The notes: generated by a model from the letters alone, not told the origin. A stretch of 47,810 nt of DNA from Ruminococcus flavefaciens FD-1 (GCA_000174895.1 ACOK01000101.1:1-47810), one strand, 5' to 3'. Counted from the first letter of the stretch, positions 1-8,292 are shown. Made by a program: numbers and translations.

Positions 1-52
1 TTAAACTTCTATATGAGTACCACGGTTATAGAGGTGTTTTCTTTTTATGCTT
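1..52. repeat. Partial copy of the 30.3 kb inverted-repeat element
   Basis: The first ~52 bases resemble the right end of the element at 30333-30648. Both contain GAGTACCAC followed by GGTTA or AGTTA, and both end in CTTTTTATGCTT or CTCTTTTATGCTC. The rest of this copy would lie outside the window. No gene is seen here. Confidence 0.5.
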
Positions 53-84
53 ATTATAAACCAAGTAAGCTCTCAATGATACAA

Positions 85-124
85 GAAAAAACGCCGTTCA
101 TCGGTTTGTCCCGACGAACGGCGT
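85..124 (-). terminator. Intrinsic terminator of the peptidoglycan-binding membrane protein gene
   Basis: Read on the minus strand, a 13-bp stem with one mismatch (arms at 91-103 and 112-124, ACGCCGTTC / GAACGGCGT core) is followed by a T run. It lies about 20 bases after the stop codon. Confidence 0.85.
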
Positions 125-143
125 ATTATTCAGAATCAATATT

Positions 144-1247
144 TCAGTTAACAACTGAAATGAGAATAAGCGGAATTACATTCAGGTAAAGTATCACAAT
201 TGCTGATATTACAATTCCTGTAACTATAATAGGCTGTGAAACAGATATTATCTTGTAAAGCTTTACCGGTGAAGGTATCTGTGAGGAACTGTTGTTTATT
301 TTTCGTATTGCCTGCACTATAGCGGCAACAGGGTAAACAGGTACCGTGAGAATTATAGATAATACCACAACTGCGATAGCAGCAACAGCCAAAAACAACA
401 CTGCGCTTGCAGCAAGTCTCATCAGTGTATACACAATCACTCGCCAGATACAGCTCCATATTCCAAGTCCGAAATATTCAGCGAGGAAATACCCGTCTGC
501 AAAAAGCGGAGAAAGAGCAATACCCAGAAGCGTCAGCTTAAACAGGAAACCTACACAACCGCTTATATGTATAGGTTCAACCTTACGGTAAATATCCATC
601 GATCTAAAAAACAAACCATGTTTCGTTCGGACAAATTCATAACTGCTAAAATGTCTGATTATGAGCAGCACAAAGACCGCATCTAAAAAAACTCCTATTA
701 ACGTCACAGTGACCATAGTGACATTGGCTGCCATTAACGATGCGGTATTTTTCGGATGCTCCACAAAAAGCTTTATCGTCCGGAAATAAGTTTTCCAGTA
801 GTTTTTGAAAATATGTTTCCGGTCATTATCAACTTTGATTTTTATTGCCGGATCAGTTTCTTCGTCCTGTTGTTCTTTGACTTGTTCTGATTCTTGTGTC
901 TCGTCAGGCGTAAGCATTTTTACAAGAGTTTCTATTGTATGTGTGTCTGCTTGTCCTGTTTCGGGAAGTCCATGCTGTTTCTGGAAATTCAGAACCGCCT
1001 CTTCCGTCTTTGCACCAAAAGTATCATCTACTACAAGGTCTGCTCCGCAAGCCTGATTCAGTGATTCTTGCAGCCAGCACACATCCTCACCTTTGCTGCC
1101 TCTTGCCAGCGGAGGATCTCCTGATGGATGAGCATAGCTTACGGAGGTGTTTTCTTCCGCATAGGCTGTAATATTAATGGAAAATATCGATGACAGCACC
1201 AGCATAAGTATCAGGACGATCAAATGGAATTTTTTCCCTGAATGCAA
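144..1247 (-). CDS. Secreted-N peptidoglycan-binding domain protein with multiple membrane spans
   Basis: The 367-aa product begins with a signal peptide or first membrane segment (residues 1-30, hydrophobic core LIVLILMLVLSSIF). A peptidoglycan_binding_1 type domain follows at about residues 46-113 (GSKGEDVCWLQESLN, FGAKTEEAVLNFQKQHGL). After an acidic Glu/Gln linker, about four or more hydrophobic spans fill residues 165-367. The domain order implies an outside wall-binding module tethered by a C-terminal membrane bundle. The family of the C-terminal part is not recognised. The start is TTG (plus-strand CAA at 1245-1247), chosen because AAAGGAG lies 8 bases upstream; no ATG gives a full signal peptide. 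The gene is monocistronic, with its own promoter (1280-1308) and terminator (85-124). It could anchor the envelope or sense the wall; function is unknown. Confidence 0.8.
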   Translation of the reverse strand: MHSGKKFHLIVLILMLVLSSIFSINITAYAEENTSVSYAHPSGDPPLARGSKGEDVCWLQESLNQACGADLVVDDTFGAKTEEAVLNFQKQHGLPETGQADTHTIETLVKMLTPDETQESEQVKEQQDEETDPAIKIKVDNDRKHIFKNYWKTYFRTIKLFVEHPKNTASLMAANVTMVTVTLIGVFLDAVFVLLIIRHFSSYEFVRTKHGLFFRSMDIYRKVEPIHISGCVGFLFKLTLLGIALSPLFADGYFLAEYFGLGIWSCIWRVIVYTLMRLAASAVLFLAVAAIAVVVLSIILTVPVYPVAAIVQAIRKINNSSSQIPSPVKLYKIISVSQPIIVTGIVISAIVILYLNVIPLILISVVN

Positions 1248-1279
1248 TTGATTCGCTCCTTTCAGTTAACAACTTTAAC

Positions 1280-1308
1280 ATTGTAACATATGAAGCGATT
1301 TTTGTCAA
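1280..1308 (-). promoter_or_regulatory. Sigma-A promoter for the peptidoglycan-binding membrane protein gene
   Basis: On the minus strand, TTGACA (1303-1308) is separated by 17 bases from TACAAT (1280-1285), about 33 bases before the TTG start. Confidence 0.75.
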
Positions 1309-1325
1309 GTAATAGTGAAAAACGG

Positions 1326-1655
1326 CAGGGCAACAGCGTTTACTTTTAAATAAATAATAAAAAACCGCCGAAGGCGGCATTCCGGGGTCAAGGGTGACTC
1401 CCTACAGTGTAGGGAGATGTCAGCGCAGCTGACAGAGGGTACGGGCGACCGTTGGGAGATGTTATCTCCCTTGCAAGGGGTGAATGAGGGTGACTCCCCA
1501 CAGTGTGGGGAGATGTCAGCATAGCTGACAGAGGGGACGGGCTCCTGTTAGGAGACAGCGTCCCCCTGACGAAGTAGTAAAGCAAGAGTAGCGATGCTTT
1601 ACGGATGGTTTACAAGAATTATGAATCGCCCCAAAAAAGTAAATGCTGTTGCCGT
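1326..1655. mobile_element. MITE-like element, copy 1
   Basis: About 330 bp bounded by inverted ends: left CAGGGCAACAGCGTTTACTT at 1326-1345, right AAAGTAAATGCTGTTGCC at 1637-1654, with one mismatch. It shares almost its whole length with the copy at 6035-6300, including an AAACCGCCGAAGGCGGCAT hairpin after the left end and a common right half. This copy has an internal duplication of a ~50 bp unit (1391-1440 and 1488-1540, GGGAGATGTCAGC..AGCTGACAGAGGG) that copy 2 has only once. No transposase and no credible ORF is present. No clear target duplication is visible here. It fills most of the gap between the first gene and ddh. Confidence 0.75.
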
Positions 1656-1675
1656 GGTGTATGCGAAAAAAATTC

Positions 1676-1704
1676 TTTACATCATCGCTTTGATGTGTTA
1701 TAAT
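1676..1704 (+). promoter_or_regulatory. Sigma-A promoter of ddh
   Basis: TTTACA (1676-1681), 17-bp spacer, TATAAT (1699-1704). Transcription would start near 1711, about 130 bases before the ddh start codon. Confidence 0.75.
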
Positions 1705-1710
1705 AAACAT

Positions 1711-1808
1711 GGGCATCTCTAAAAACCCCTTTTGAGAAAAACAGCTATGCACGGCATCTGCTGCACCTATCTGTTTTCCTTTAACCAAACGGGCTTTTAG
1801 ATATGCTC
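1711..1808 (+). ncRNA. Candidate structured 5' leader of ddh
   Basis: The arms 1711-1728 (GGGCATCTCTAAAAACCC) and 1791-1808 pair at 16 of 18 positions. An inner helix AAAACAG (1738-1744) pairs with CTGTTTT (1771-1777), with a small TGCA/TGCA hairpin at the tip. The outer helix opens at the predicted transcription start and closes 19 bases before the Shine-Dalgarno sequence. It matches no riboswitch class I recognise. It could be a regulatory RNA or a short foldback repeat that landed in the leader. Confidence 0.5.
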
Positions 1809-1841
1809 ATAGGTAATCTATATTCACAGGAGGAATATAAA

Positions 1842-2831
1842 ATGTCCAAGATCAGGATCGGAATCGCAGGCTACGGCAACCTCGGAAAGGGCGTTGAGCT
1901 TGCAATAAGACAGAATGATGATATGGAGCTGGCAGGTATCTTTACCCGCCGTGACCCTTCAAGCGTTAATCCTCTTACTGAGGGCGCTAAGGTTTTCAAG
2001 CTCGATGACGCAAAGAATATGACAAATGATATCGACGTTATGATAATCTGCGGAGGCAGTGCTACAGACCTTCCTAAGCAGACTCCGGAACTGGCTCAGT
2101 ACTTCAATGTTATCGACAGCTTTGATACTCACGCAAGAATACCTGAGCACTTCGCAAATGTTGATAAGGCAGCCAAGGAGAGCGGACACCTTGCTTTCAT
2201 CTCTCTGGGATGGGATCCGGGCCTCTTCTCACTGAACAGACTTTACGCTGAGTCTATTCTCCCTAACGGCAAGAGCTATACATTCTGGGGCAAGGGCGTA
2301 AGCCAGGGCCACTCAGACGCTATCAGAAGAAGTGAAGGCGTTAAGAGAGGCATTCAGTATACTGTGCCTATAGAAGCCGCTATGGACGCTGTAAGAAGCG
2401 GCAGCCAGCCTGAGCTCACAACACGTCAGAAGCACCTGAGAGAGTGCTGGGTAGTTCCCGAGGAAGGTGCTGATCTCGCTAAGATCGAGAACGACATCAA
2501 GACTATGAAGAACTACTTCGACGAGTACGATACAACTGTAAACTTCATCACAGAAGAGGAGTTCGACGCTAAGCACAACAAGATGCCTCACGGCGGCTTC
2601 GTTATGAGAAGCGGTCTCACAGGCGATGGCGAGCAGACTCATCAGATGATCGAGTATTCACTGAAGCTTGAGTCAAACCCTGAGTTCACAGCAAGCGTGC
2701 TTATCTGCTTTGCAAGAGCACTTGCAAGACTCAAGGCTGAGGGCGCTACAGGCTGCAAGACAGCTTTCGATATCGCTCCTGCTTACCTCTCACCGCTTTC
2801 AGGTGAAGAGCTGAGAGCTCATATGCTTTGA
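1842..2831 (+). CDS. ddh: meso-Diaminopimelate D-dehydrogenase
   Basis: This 329-aa enzyme reductively aminates L-2-amino-6-oxopimelate to meso-diaminopimelate with NADPH and ammonia. That is the one-step branch of lysine and cell-wall precursor synthesis, in the cytosol. The N-terminus carries the dinucleotide-binding fold with IGIAGYGNLGKG (about residues 5-16) and the family block GGSATDLPKQTP. WDPGLFSLNR and HGGFVMRSG are family-typical substrate-domain blocks. Length agrees with the usual ~326 aa. The start is ATG at 1842, 8 bases after AGGAGG (1828-1833); an upstream in-frame ATG at 1803 lies within the folded leader and lacks a ribosome binding site. The gene stands alone between its promoter and a strong terminator, with a long leader that suggests RNA-level control. 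Confidence 0.95.
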   Translation: MSKIRIGIAGYGNLGKGVELAIRQNDDMELAGIFTRRDPSSVNPLTEGAKVFKLDDAKNMTNDIDVMIICGGSATDLPKQTPELAQYFNVIDSFDTHARIPEHFANVDKAAKESGHLAFISLGWDPGLFSLNRLYAESILPNGKSYTFWGKGVSQGHSDAIRRSEGVKRGIQYTVPIEAAMDAVRSGSQPELTTRQKHLRECWVVPEEGADLAKIENDIKTMKNYFDEYDTTVNFITEEEFDAKHNKMPHGGFVMRSGLTGDGEQTHQMIEYSLKLESNPEFTASVLICFARALARLKAEGATGCKTAFDIAPAYLSPLSGEELRAHML

Positions 2832-2845
2832 TTATATCTTATCGG

Positions 2846-2877
2846 AAAGAGCCCTTTTCAAGGGCTCTTTTTATTTT
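2846..2877 (+). terminator. Intrinsic terminator of ddh
   Basis: A perfect 11-bp stem (AAAGAGCCCTT / AAGGGCTCTTT, arms 2846-2856 and 2860-2870) is followed by TTTATTTT. Confidence 0.93.
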
Positions 2878-2901
2878 GAGTATATGGGCGAACCGTATAT
2901 A

Positions 2902-2932
2902 TAGAAAAGGCTGACTCATTGAGTCAGCCTTT
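2902..2932 (-). terminator. Intrinsic terminator of the metG-GH25 unit
   Basis: On the minus strand AAAGGCTGACTC pairs with GAGTCAGCCTTT (arms within 2906-2932), followed by a short T run. It sits 4 bases after the GH25 stop codon. Confidence 0.85.
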
Positions 2933-2936
2933 AGAT

Positions 2937-3902
2937 TTAGTCTGTATTGAAGTTGGAATTGTAGTCCTTGAAGCTTATGTTCAGGTCTACGGGAGTTTTC
3001 ACTCCGGGTACAACTCCGTCACCTGTGTACTGCCACATCTCGTAATCATAGCGGTATGTAGGCTTGTCTGCGTATTCAGCCAGCCAGAAGTCGTAATCCT
3101 TCAGCTTGGGGATATCCAGACGGTAGATAACGGTACCCTTGTTCTGATATATCATAGGAGTGTAGCCTGCTGCCTTGATGCACTCACAGAATACCATGCT
3201 GTAATCTGCAAGGTCTTCGGCGCTTACATAGTCGGTACGTGCATTGTCCTCCTCAACAAGCTCCCAGTCGAAAACAACGGGGTAGGAGATGTTGTAGGGG
3301 GCGATTGCGTTGAGCACCGTATAGGCTTCCTCGATGGCTTCTTCTTCGCTGATAGCCTGAGAGAAGAAGTAAACGCCTGTTTTCAGGCCTGCCTTGTCAG
3401 CGGCTTCAAGATTCTCGCCGAAGCGTGTATCCATTACAATCTCGCCTGTGCCGTATGTACGGCAGCCCACACGTATCATGGCAAAATCGATTCCTGCGGC
3501 TTTCACCATATCCCAGTCTATATCACCCTGAAATTCTGAAATGTCAATGCCTGCAATTGATGTCACTTTACCGTTTTCGGTATAGAATGAATAGCCGTTA
3601 CGGGTAACGAAATTTTCAGTTTTTAGCTTGCTTTCGGGCATATCATCGCTGTGATACTCCGAATACATTTTCTCCTCTGTAGGGGGCTGAGTCGTTACGA
3701 TAGTTGTGAGGACCTGAGTTTCCTGCGGTATATCGGCTGTTATGTCAGCCAGCACAGGTTCAGCTTCGGGTTCTTTTTTATCGAACAATCCGCCTCCACG
3801 GAAGAATAACACCCATATCAGTCCTGCCAGAAGCAGGAGAATGATGAAAGCTTCAAACACCGCAAGCTTTTTTATGCGGTACTTTTTCTTTGTTTTTGCC
3901 AT
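2937..3902 (-). CDS. Membrane-anchored GH25 lysozyme-like muramidase
   Basis: The 321-aa protein has a basic start (KTKKKYRIKK), a single membrane span at about residues 14-34 (FEAFIILLLLAGLIWVLFF), a Thr/Glu-rich stalk, and a GH25 domain from about 115 to the end. Family motifs are GIDISEFQGDIDW at the barrel start (first catalytic Asp), VVFDWELVEE on strand 4 (Asp/Glu pair) and MWQYTGDG near the end. The family hydrolyses the beta-1,4 bond between N-acetylmuramic acid and GlcNAc. The N-terminal anchor puts the enzyme on the outer face of the membrane. The start is ATG with AGAGGAT upstream. It begins 40 bases after the metG stop with no terminator between, so it is probably cotranscribed with metG. 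Confidence 0.9.
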   Translation of the reverse strand: MAKTKKKYRIKKLAVFEAFIILLLLAGLIWVLFFRGGGLFDKKEPEAEPVLADITADIPQETQVLTTIVTTQPPTEEKMYSEYHSDDMPESKLKTENFVTRNGYSFYTENGKVTSIAGIDISEFQGDIDWDMVKAAGIDFAMIRVGCRTYGTGEIVMDTRFGENLEAADKAGLKTGVYFFSQAISEEEAIEEAYTVLNAIAPYNISYPVVFDWELVEEDNARTDYVSAEDLADYSMVFCECIKAAGYTPMIYQNKGTVIYRLDIPKLKDYDFWLAEYADKPTYRYDYEMWQYTGDGVVPGVKTPVDLNISFKDYNSNFNTD

Positions 3903-3942
3903 GTAAAACTATCCTCTTTTGAATGCGATGCGCATTAATAAA

Positions 3943-5928
3943 TTACCTGATCTTTGAACCAACAGGTATTGAATCATCCACGAAAATTACCTTTACGCCG
4001 TCGGGAGTATCAGCAGCACAGATCATACCGTTGCTGTCAACACCTCTCAGCTTTACGGGCTTGAGGTTTGCAATGAGCTGTAACTTTTTGCCGATGAGAT
4101 CCTCGAGAGCGTAGTACTGAGCGATGCCGGATACTACCTGACGTCCGCCCATGCCGTCGTCAAGCTGTAAGCAGAGGAGTTTGTCGGACTTCTTTACCTT
4201 TTCACAGGCTGTTACCTTAGCAACTCTTATCTCTACCTTAGCGAAGTCATCAATAGTGATCTCGGGAGCAAGCTCTATAGGCTCAGCAGGAGCGTCACCC
4301 TTTTCCTCGGATGAGAGCTTTGCCTGTGCCTCAGCCATATTCTTTGCAAGGATGGAGTTGAGCTCCTCGATCTCCTTGTCAACATCTATACGTGGGAAGA
4401 GTATCTCTCCCTTGTGAACAGTTACATTTTCGGGAAGTACGCCGAACTTGTCAAGCTTGCTGTATTCAACATCAGCCCCGGATGCGCCTATCTGCTCCCA
4501 TACCTTAGGCATAGTTGTAGGCATGAACGGTGCGAGGAGTGCAGATGTGATACGGATAGCTTCGAGGAGATTATAGAGAACGGAAGCAAGACGAGCCTTC
4601 TTTGATTCGTCCTTGCCCAGCTTCCATGGCTCAGTCTCGTCGATGTATTTATTAGCACGTGAAACACCCTCGAAAATAGTTTCAAGAGCCTGCTTCAGCT
4701 TGGTCTCGTCAACATATTTGTCGACCTCGGGGAGAAGTCCCAGAATGACGTTTCTGAATTCCTCATCAAGCGCATCATCTTCACGCTCTGATGGGATAGT
4801 GCCGCCGAAGTACTTGTCAACCATTGCAACTGTACGTGAAACAAGGTTTCCGAAGCCGTTGGCGAGGTCGGAGTTAATGCGGTTTATCATGATCTCGTTG
4901 GAGAAGAGGCTGTCTGCGCCCAGAGCCATTTCACGGAGAATGTGATATCTTATAGCATCCTGACCGTATCTCTCACCAAGAACGAAGGGGTCAACAACAT
5001 TTCCCAGAGACTTGGACATTTTCTCACTTTCGCCGTTCTTGCCTGCCATTGTGATCCAGCCGTGAACAGCAAGGTGCTTAGGAAGCGGTATCTCAAGAGC
5101 CATGAGCATTGCAGGCCAGATGATAGCATGGAATCTCATGATGTCCTTTGCTACCATGTGAACGTCAGCAGGCCAGTACTTTTCATAGTCATTGTAAGCT
5201 GAGTTCTCATAGCCGAGAGCAGTGATATAGTTTGAAAGTGCGTCTATCCATACGTATACAACGTGCTTGTCGTCAAATGAAACAGGAACGCCCCACTTGA
5301 AAGTAGTTCTTGAAACGCAGAGGTCCTCCAGACCGGGCTTGATGAAATTGTTTACCAGTTCAACAGCTCTTGTCTTGGGACGGAGATAGTCAGTTTCAAG
5401 GAGGAGCTTTTCGATGCGGTCTGCGAACGGAGACATCTTGAAGAAGTAAGCCTCTTCCTTTGCGTACTTTACAGGTCTGTGACATTCGGGACAGCAGCCG
5501 TTTTCATCCAGCTGTGAATCGGTCCAGAAGCTCTCACAGAGAGTACAGTACTTGCCTGAGTATTCGCCCTTGTAGATGTAGCCCTTATCGTAGAGAGCCT
5601 TGAATATCTTCTGAACGGCCTCCACATGGTAATCGTCAGTGGTACGGATATATCTGTCGTATGAGATGTTCATATATTTCCACAGGTTCTTGAACCTGTC
5701 AACGATGACGTCAACGTACTCCTTAGGAGTTACGCCCTGTTCAGCGGCTTTCTGTTCGATCTTGAGGCCGTGCTCGTCTGTACCTGTGAGGAACATTACG
5801 TCATAACCCTGCATTCGCTTGTAACGTGCAATTGAATCGCACGCAACAGTGGTATAACAATGACCGATATGCGGATTGCCCGACGGATAATAGATCGGGG
5901 TAGTGATGTAAAAGGGTTTCTTTGACAT
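3943..5928 (-). CDS. metG: Methionyl-tRNA synthetase
   Basis: The 661-aa enzyme charges tRNA-Met. The class I HIGH signature is at residues 20-23 (PHIGH), KMSKS at 303-307. A zinc knuckle is formed by C128, C131, C146 and C149 (CTLC ... CPEC). The anticodon-binding helical domain follows, and a C-terminal EMAP/Trbp111 tRNA-binding domain (from about residue 555, FAKVEIRVAKVTACEKV) promotes dimerisation and tRNA capture. Length is normal for the form with the C-terminal extension. The ATG has AAGGAGAG 8 bases upstream. Its promoter lies at 5992-6020. I looked for a T-box specifier and antiterminator in the short leader and saw none; only a 9-bp hairpin is present. Confidence 0.97.
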   Translation of the reverse strand: MSKKPFYITTPIYYPSGNPHIGHCYTTVACDSIARYKRMQGYDVMFLTGTDEHGLKIEQKAAEQGVTPKEYVDVIVDRFKNLWKYMNISYDRYIRTTDDYHVEAVQKIFKALYDKGYIYKGEYSGKYCTLCESFWTDSQLDENGCCPECHRPVKYAKEEAYFFKMSPFADRIEKLLLETDYLRPKTRAVELVNNFIKPGLEDLCVSRTTFKWGVPVSFDDKHVVYVWIDALSNYITALGYENSAYNDYEKYWPADVHMVAKDIMRFHAIIWPAMLMALEIPLPKHLAVHGWITMAGKNGESEKMSKSLGNVVDPFVLGERYGQDAIRYHILREMALGADSLFSNEIMINRINSDLANGFGNLVSRTVAMVDKYFGGTIPSEREDDALDEEFRNVILGLLPEVDKYVDETKLKQALETIFEGVSRANKYIDETEPWKLGKDESKKARLASVLYNLLEAIRITSALLAPFMPTTMPKVWEQIGASGADVEYSKLDKFGVLPENVTVHKGEILFPRIDVDKEIEELNSILAKNMAEAQAKLSSEEKGDAPAEPIELAPEITIDDFAKVEIRVAKVTACEKVKKSDKLLCLQLDDGMGGRQVVSGIAQYYALEDLIGKKLQLIANLKPVKLRGVDSNGMICAADTPDGVKVIFVDDSIPVGSKIR

Positions 5929-5954
5929 GATGATCTCTCCTTATGTAGAATTCT

Positions 5955-5976
5955 CATTAATGGCGGACCATTAATG
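5955..5976 (-). other. Leader hairpin of metG
   Basis: Perfect 9-bp inverted repeat CATTAATGG / CCATTAATG with a 4-base loop between promoter and start codon. It is too short and too AT-rich to be a T-box. It could be an mRNA stabiliser or an operator. Confidence 0.5.
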
Positions 5977-5991
5977 CAGTATTTCTATTAT

Positions 5992-6020
5992 AACACATTT
6001 TTTTGCTTTTGTCTATACCT
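5992..6020 (-). promoter_or_regulatory. Sigma-A promoter of metG
   Basis: On the minus strand TAGACA, 17-bp spacer, TATAAT (plus-strand ATTATA near 5987-5993), about 60 bases upstream of the start codon. Confidence 0.65.
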
Positions 6021-6024
6021 TATT

Positions 6025-6310
6025 ATAATTATAACAGGGCAAAAGCGTTTACTTTTAAATAAATAATAAAAAACCGCCGAAGGCGGCATTCCGGGGTCAA
6101 GGGTGACTCCCCACAGTGTGGGGAGATGTCACGAAGTGACAGAGGGGACGGGCGACCGTTGGGAGATGTTATCTCCCTTGCAGGGGGTGAATGAGGGGGA
6201 CAGCGTCCCCCTGACAAAGTAGTAAAGCAAGAGTAGCGATGCTTTACGGATGGTTTGCAAGAATTATGAATTGCCCCAAAAAGTAAACGCTGTTGCCCTG
6301 ATAATTATAA
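6025..6310. mobile_element. MITE-like element, copy 2, with target-site duplication
   Basis: The element proper is 6035-6300 (266 bp), from CAGGGCAA to TTGCCCTG, with ~22 bp inverted ends differing at one or two positions. A direct repeat ATAATTATAA lies exactly outside each end (6025-6034 and 6301-6310), as expected for a 10-bp target duplication; the AT-rich sequence makes chance agreement possible. It is near-identical to 1326-1655 except for the internal duplication and a contracted GATGTCACGAAGTGACAGAGG segment. It encodes no protein. It occupies the gap between metG and the gene downstream. Confidence 0.8.
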
Positions 6311-6320
6311 TAAACCCCAA

Positions 6321-6348
6321 AGGGGACCCTCACAATGAGGGTCCCCCT
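6321..6348 (-). terminator. Terminator hairpin after the frameshifted surface protein gene
   Basis: GGGGACCCTCA / TGAGGGTCCCC (arms 6322-6332 and 6336-6346) with a 3-base loop, followed on the minus strand by TTTGGGGTTT, a weak U tract. Confidence 0.75.
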
Positions 6349-6385
6349 TGAGAACACACTTTACCATTTATATTCATTTTAGAAG

Positions 6386-8193
6386 TCAGCTGATTTTAAT
6401 TTCGGGCATTGTGGTGTCAGGGATCTCGATATTGAAATCTTCTTCGCTGAAGTCGTAATCATCCCAGTCGTAATCTTCGCCTTCCCAGTCAAAGTCGGCG
6501 TCATCCCAGTCGTAGTCTTCTTCGTCCCACTCGTAGTCGCTGTCATCGTATGATTCGTAGTCTGTGCTGCCTGCTAAGCCGCCGTTGTAGATTGAATCTG
6601 CAATTGACTTAGAAGCCTCGCCTGCATCCTTGATGCCTACCTTAGTGAAGATATCGTTGAGGAAGGATTCAACCTCGCTCTGTGCTACATAGTCTTCAAG
6701 CTTCAGATCCTGCATATTGTCCTGGCTGATAACAAAAGCATCGCTCTTGCTTGGGAGAGAAGCAGCTTCGCCCTTGGTCTCTGCAATATTGATGTTGAGC
6801 TTGCCGTAGTTTGTGCCGTCAATGTTGATATCATAGTCGATGTCCTGTGACTTGCCGTCAGAAGAAAGATTGAGCACGATAACGTCTGACTCTTCAGCTG
6901 TGATCTTCACAGTACCCTCTGTGTAGACGTTTGTCTCGTTAACGACCTTGAGACCGTCGAAGTCGATCTTTACAGTTTCGCCGTCAGCGTCAACATCGAG
7001 TGTACCTGAGTATGTCTTGTCTGCTGTTTCGTCAGCAGTAAGTGTAGCCTTGCAGTCGTTGACAATTGAGAATTCGCCTCTGATCTTTGTGTCTTCCTTG
7101 CCGATGATAGCCTTAGCTTCTTCGCCGTCGGAATTGATTATGCTGATACCTCTGATAGTACCTGTAGGATCGATGTATGTCTTGAAAGTAACATCGCCTT
7201 CGGATTCACTTGCGTTGAGCTCTGAGATCACGTCATCAAGCTGTGAAGTGAGCTCTGACTCGTCCATGCCAAGCTTGTTTACCCAGATATTCTTGATGAT
7301 CTCGTCGTTCTTGACAGCTTCGGAATACTTTTCAGCCATATCCTTTGCCATCTCGGGAGTTACCTTGACTTCGGCAACTGTATAGTCAACAGTGATATCG
7401 CCGATATTTAAAGTTTCCTTCTTCTCGATCTTTACATCCTTAGTGTTCTCGCTCCAGATGCTGACATACTTGTTGATCTCTGTTTCCAGATCAGAAGCAC
7501 TGAGGACGCTTTCAGGATCGCTGAGGAATTCCTTGTAGAAATCCAGCATTTTCTCTGCGTCTTCATTGTAAGCGATCTGATCGCCCATATCAATAGCAGC
7601 CCACTTTTCGGTCAGCTCAGGACAGCGTAAGAAAATGTCGAATGTATCAAGATCGATATCGTAATCGATAGAAGCGAGCTTGTCGCCGTTGAGTGAAGCG
7701 CCGATATTGTAGCCTGCTGTACCATCCTTCATGGAGCCGCTCATATCCAGTGAAATCTTCTTTATATTGTCGATGATGCTGTTGAGTTCCTCATCGCCTG
7801 CGGCTTCCTTGAGCTGAGACTTTACTGAATCGGGCATCTCATAGTTGATGCTGTAGTTTACGCCGATGCCGTCCTTGGAACTGGCAAGCTGCCCTATAAG
7901 AGCTGCTGCTGATGTTCTTTGAGATCTCGGAAGTGTTGTTCTCATACACCCATGGGTAGTACTTTTCCGGCTTCAGGGCGCGGAGCTTTACCTGATTCTT
8001 GACAGTGTCGGATACTGCATAAGCTGTTGCACATCCGCCTGCAAGAGCTGCGGCTGGTGATACCGCTGATAACAGCTATCTTCGTGCCCTTTTTCTGAGG
8101 AGTGATAGTCTCAACACCCGAGTCACCGTAGAATCCATTGCCCAACTGATGATTCTCGAAATGTACGTTGTTATAATGCTGATTTTCAAACAT
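6386..8193 (-). pseudogene. Membrane-anchored surface protein with acidic Trp/Asp tail, interrupted by two +1 frameshifts
   Basis: Read continuously this is a ~601-aa protein. Frame 1 runs from ATG 8193 (GGAGGG upstream) through residues PQKKGTKIAVISGIT. One extra base near 8055-8060 hides the hydrophobic stretch AAALAGGCATAYAVSDTV and KPEKYYPWVYENN. A second extra base near 7905-7915 leads into the 500-residue remainder (IGQLASSKDGIGVNYSINYE onward). The total of 1808 bases is 602 codons plus 2. The exterior part is beta-rich with internal repeats on the theme of a DUF-type lipoprotein; I do not recognise the family. The last ~50 residues are a striking repeat of YDWDD/YEWDEED units. The intact flanks suggest recent mutation or consensus error rather than decay. 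Confidence 0.7.
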
Positions 8194-8263
8194 AATAATC
8201 CCTCCAGATAAAGATTAATGATGTGACCATGGGAAATAATCGGTTTGTATGCCCGAGATGCAT

Positions 8264-8292
8264 ATATTATCACAACGATCTGCAAAAGTCAA
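8264..8292 (-). promoter_or_regulatory. Promoter of the frameshifted surface protein gene
   Basis: On the minus strand TTGACT (8287-8292), 17-bp spacer, TAATAT (8264-8269). The rest of the 8194-8509 gap holds only this promoter and the ireB terminator. Confidence 0.6.

Noticed and set aside
1388..1585. Open frame and spaced repeats that look CRISPR-like
   Set aside because: Only two units, part of a longer element with inverted ends; spacing and repeats do not fit an array, and no cas genes are present.
2919..3539. 206-aa open frame on the plus strand
   Set aside because: It lies antisense to the GH25 gene, which has clear catalytic motifs; no ribosome binding site.
5929..6034. Possible T-box leader for metG
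   Set aside because: The leader is under 70 bases and lacks the T-box sequence and antiterminator; only a 9-bp hairpin is present.
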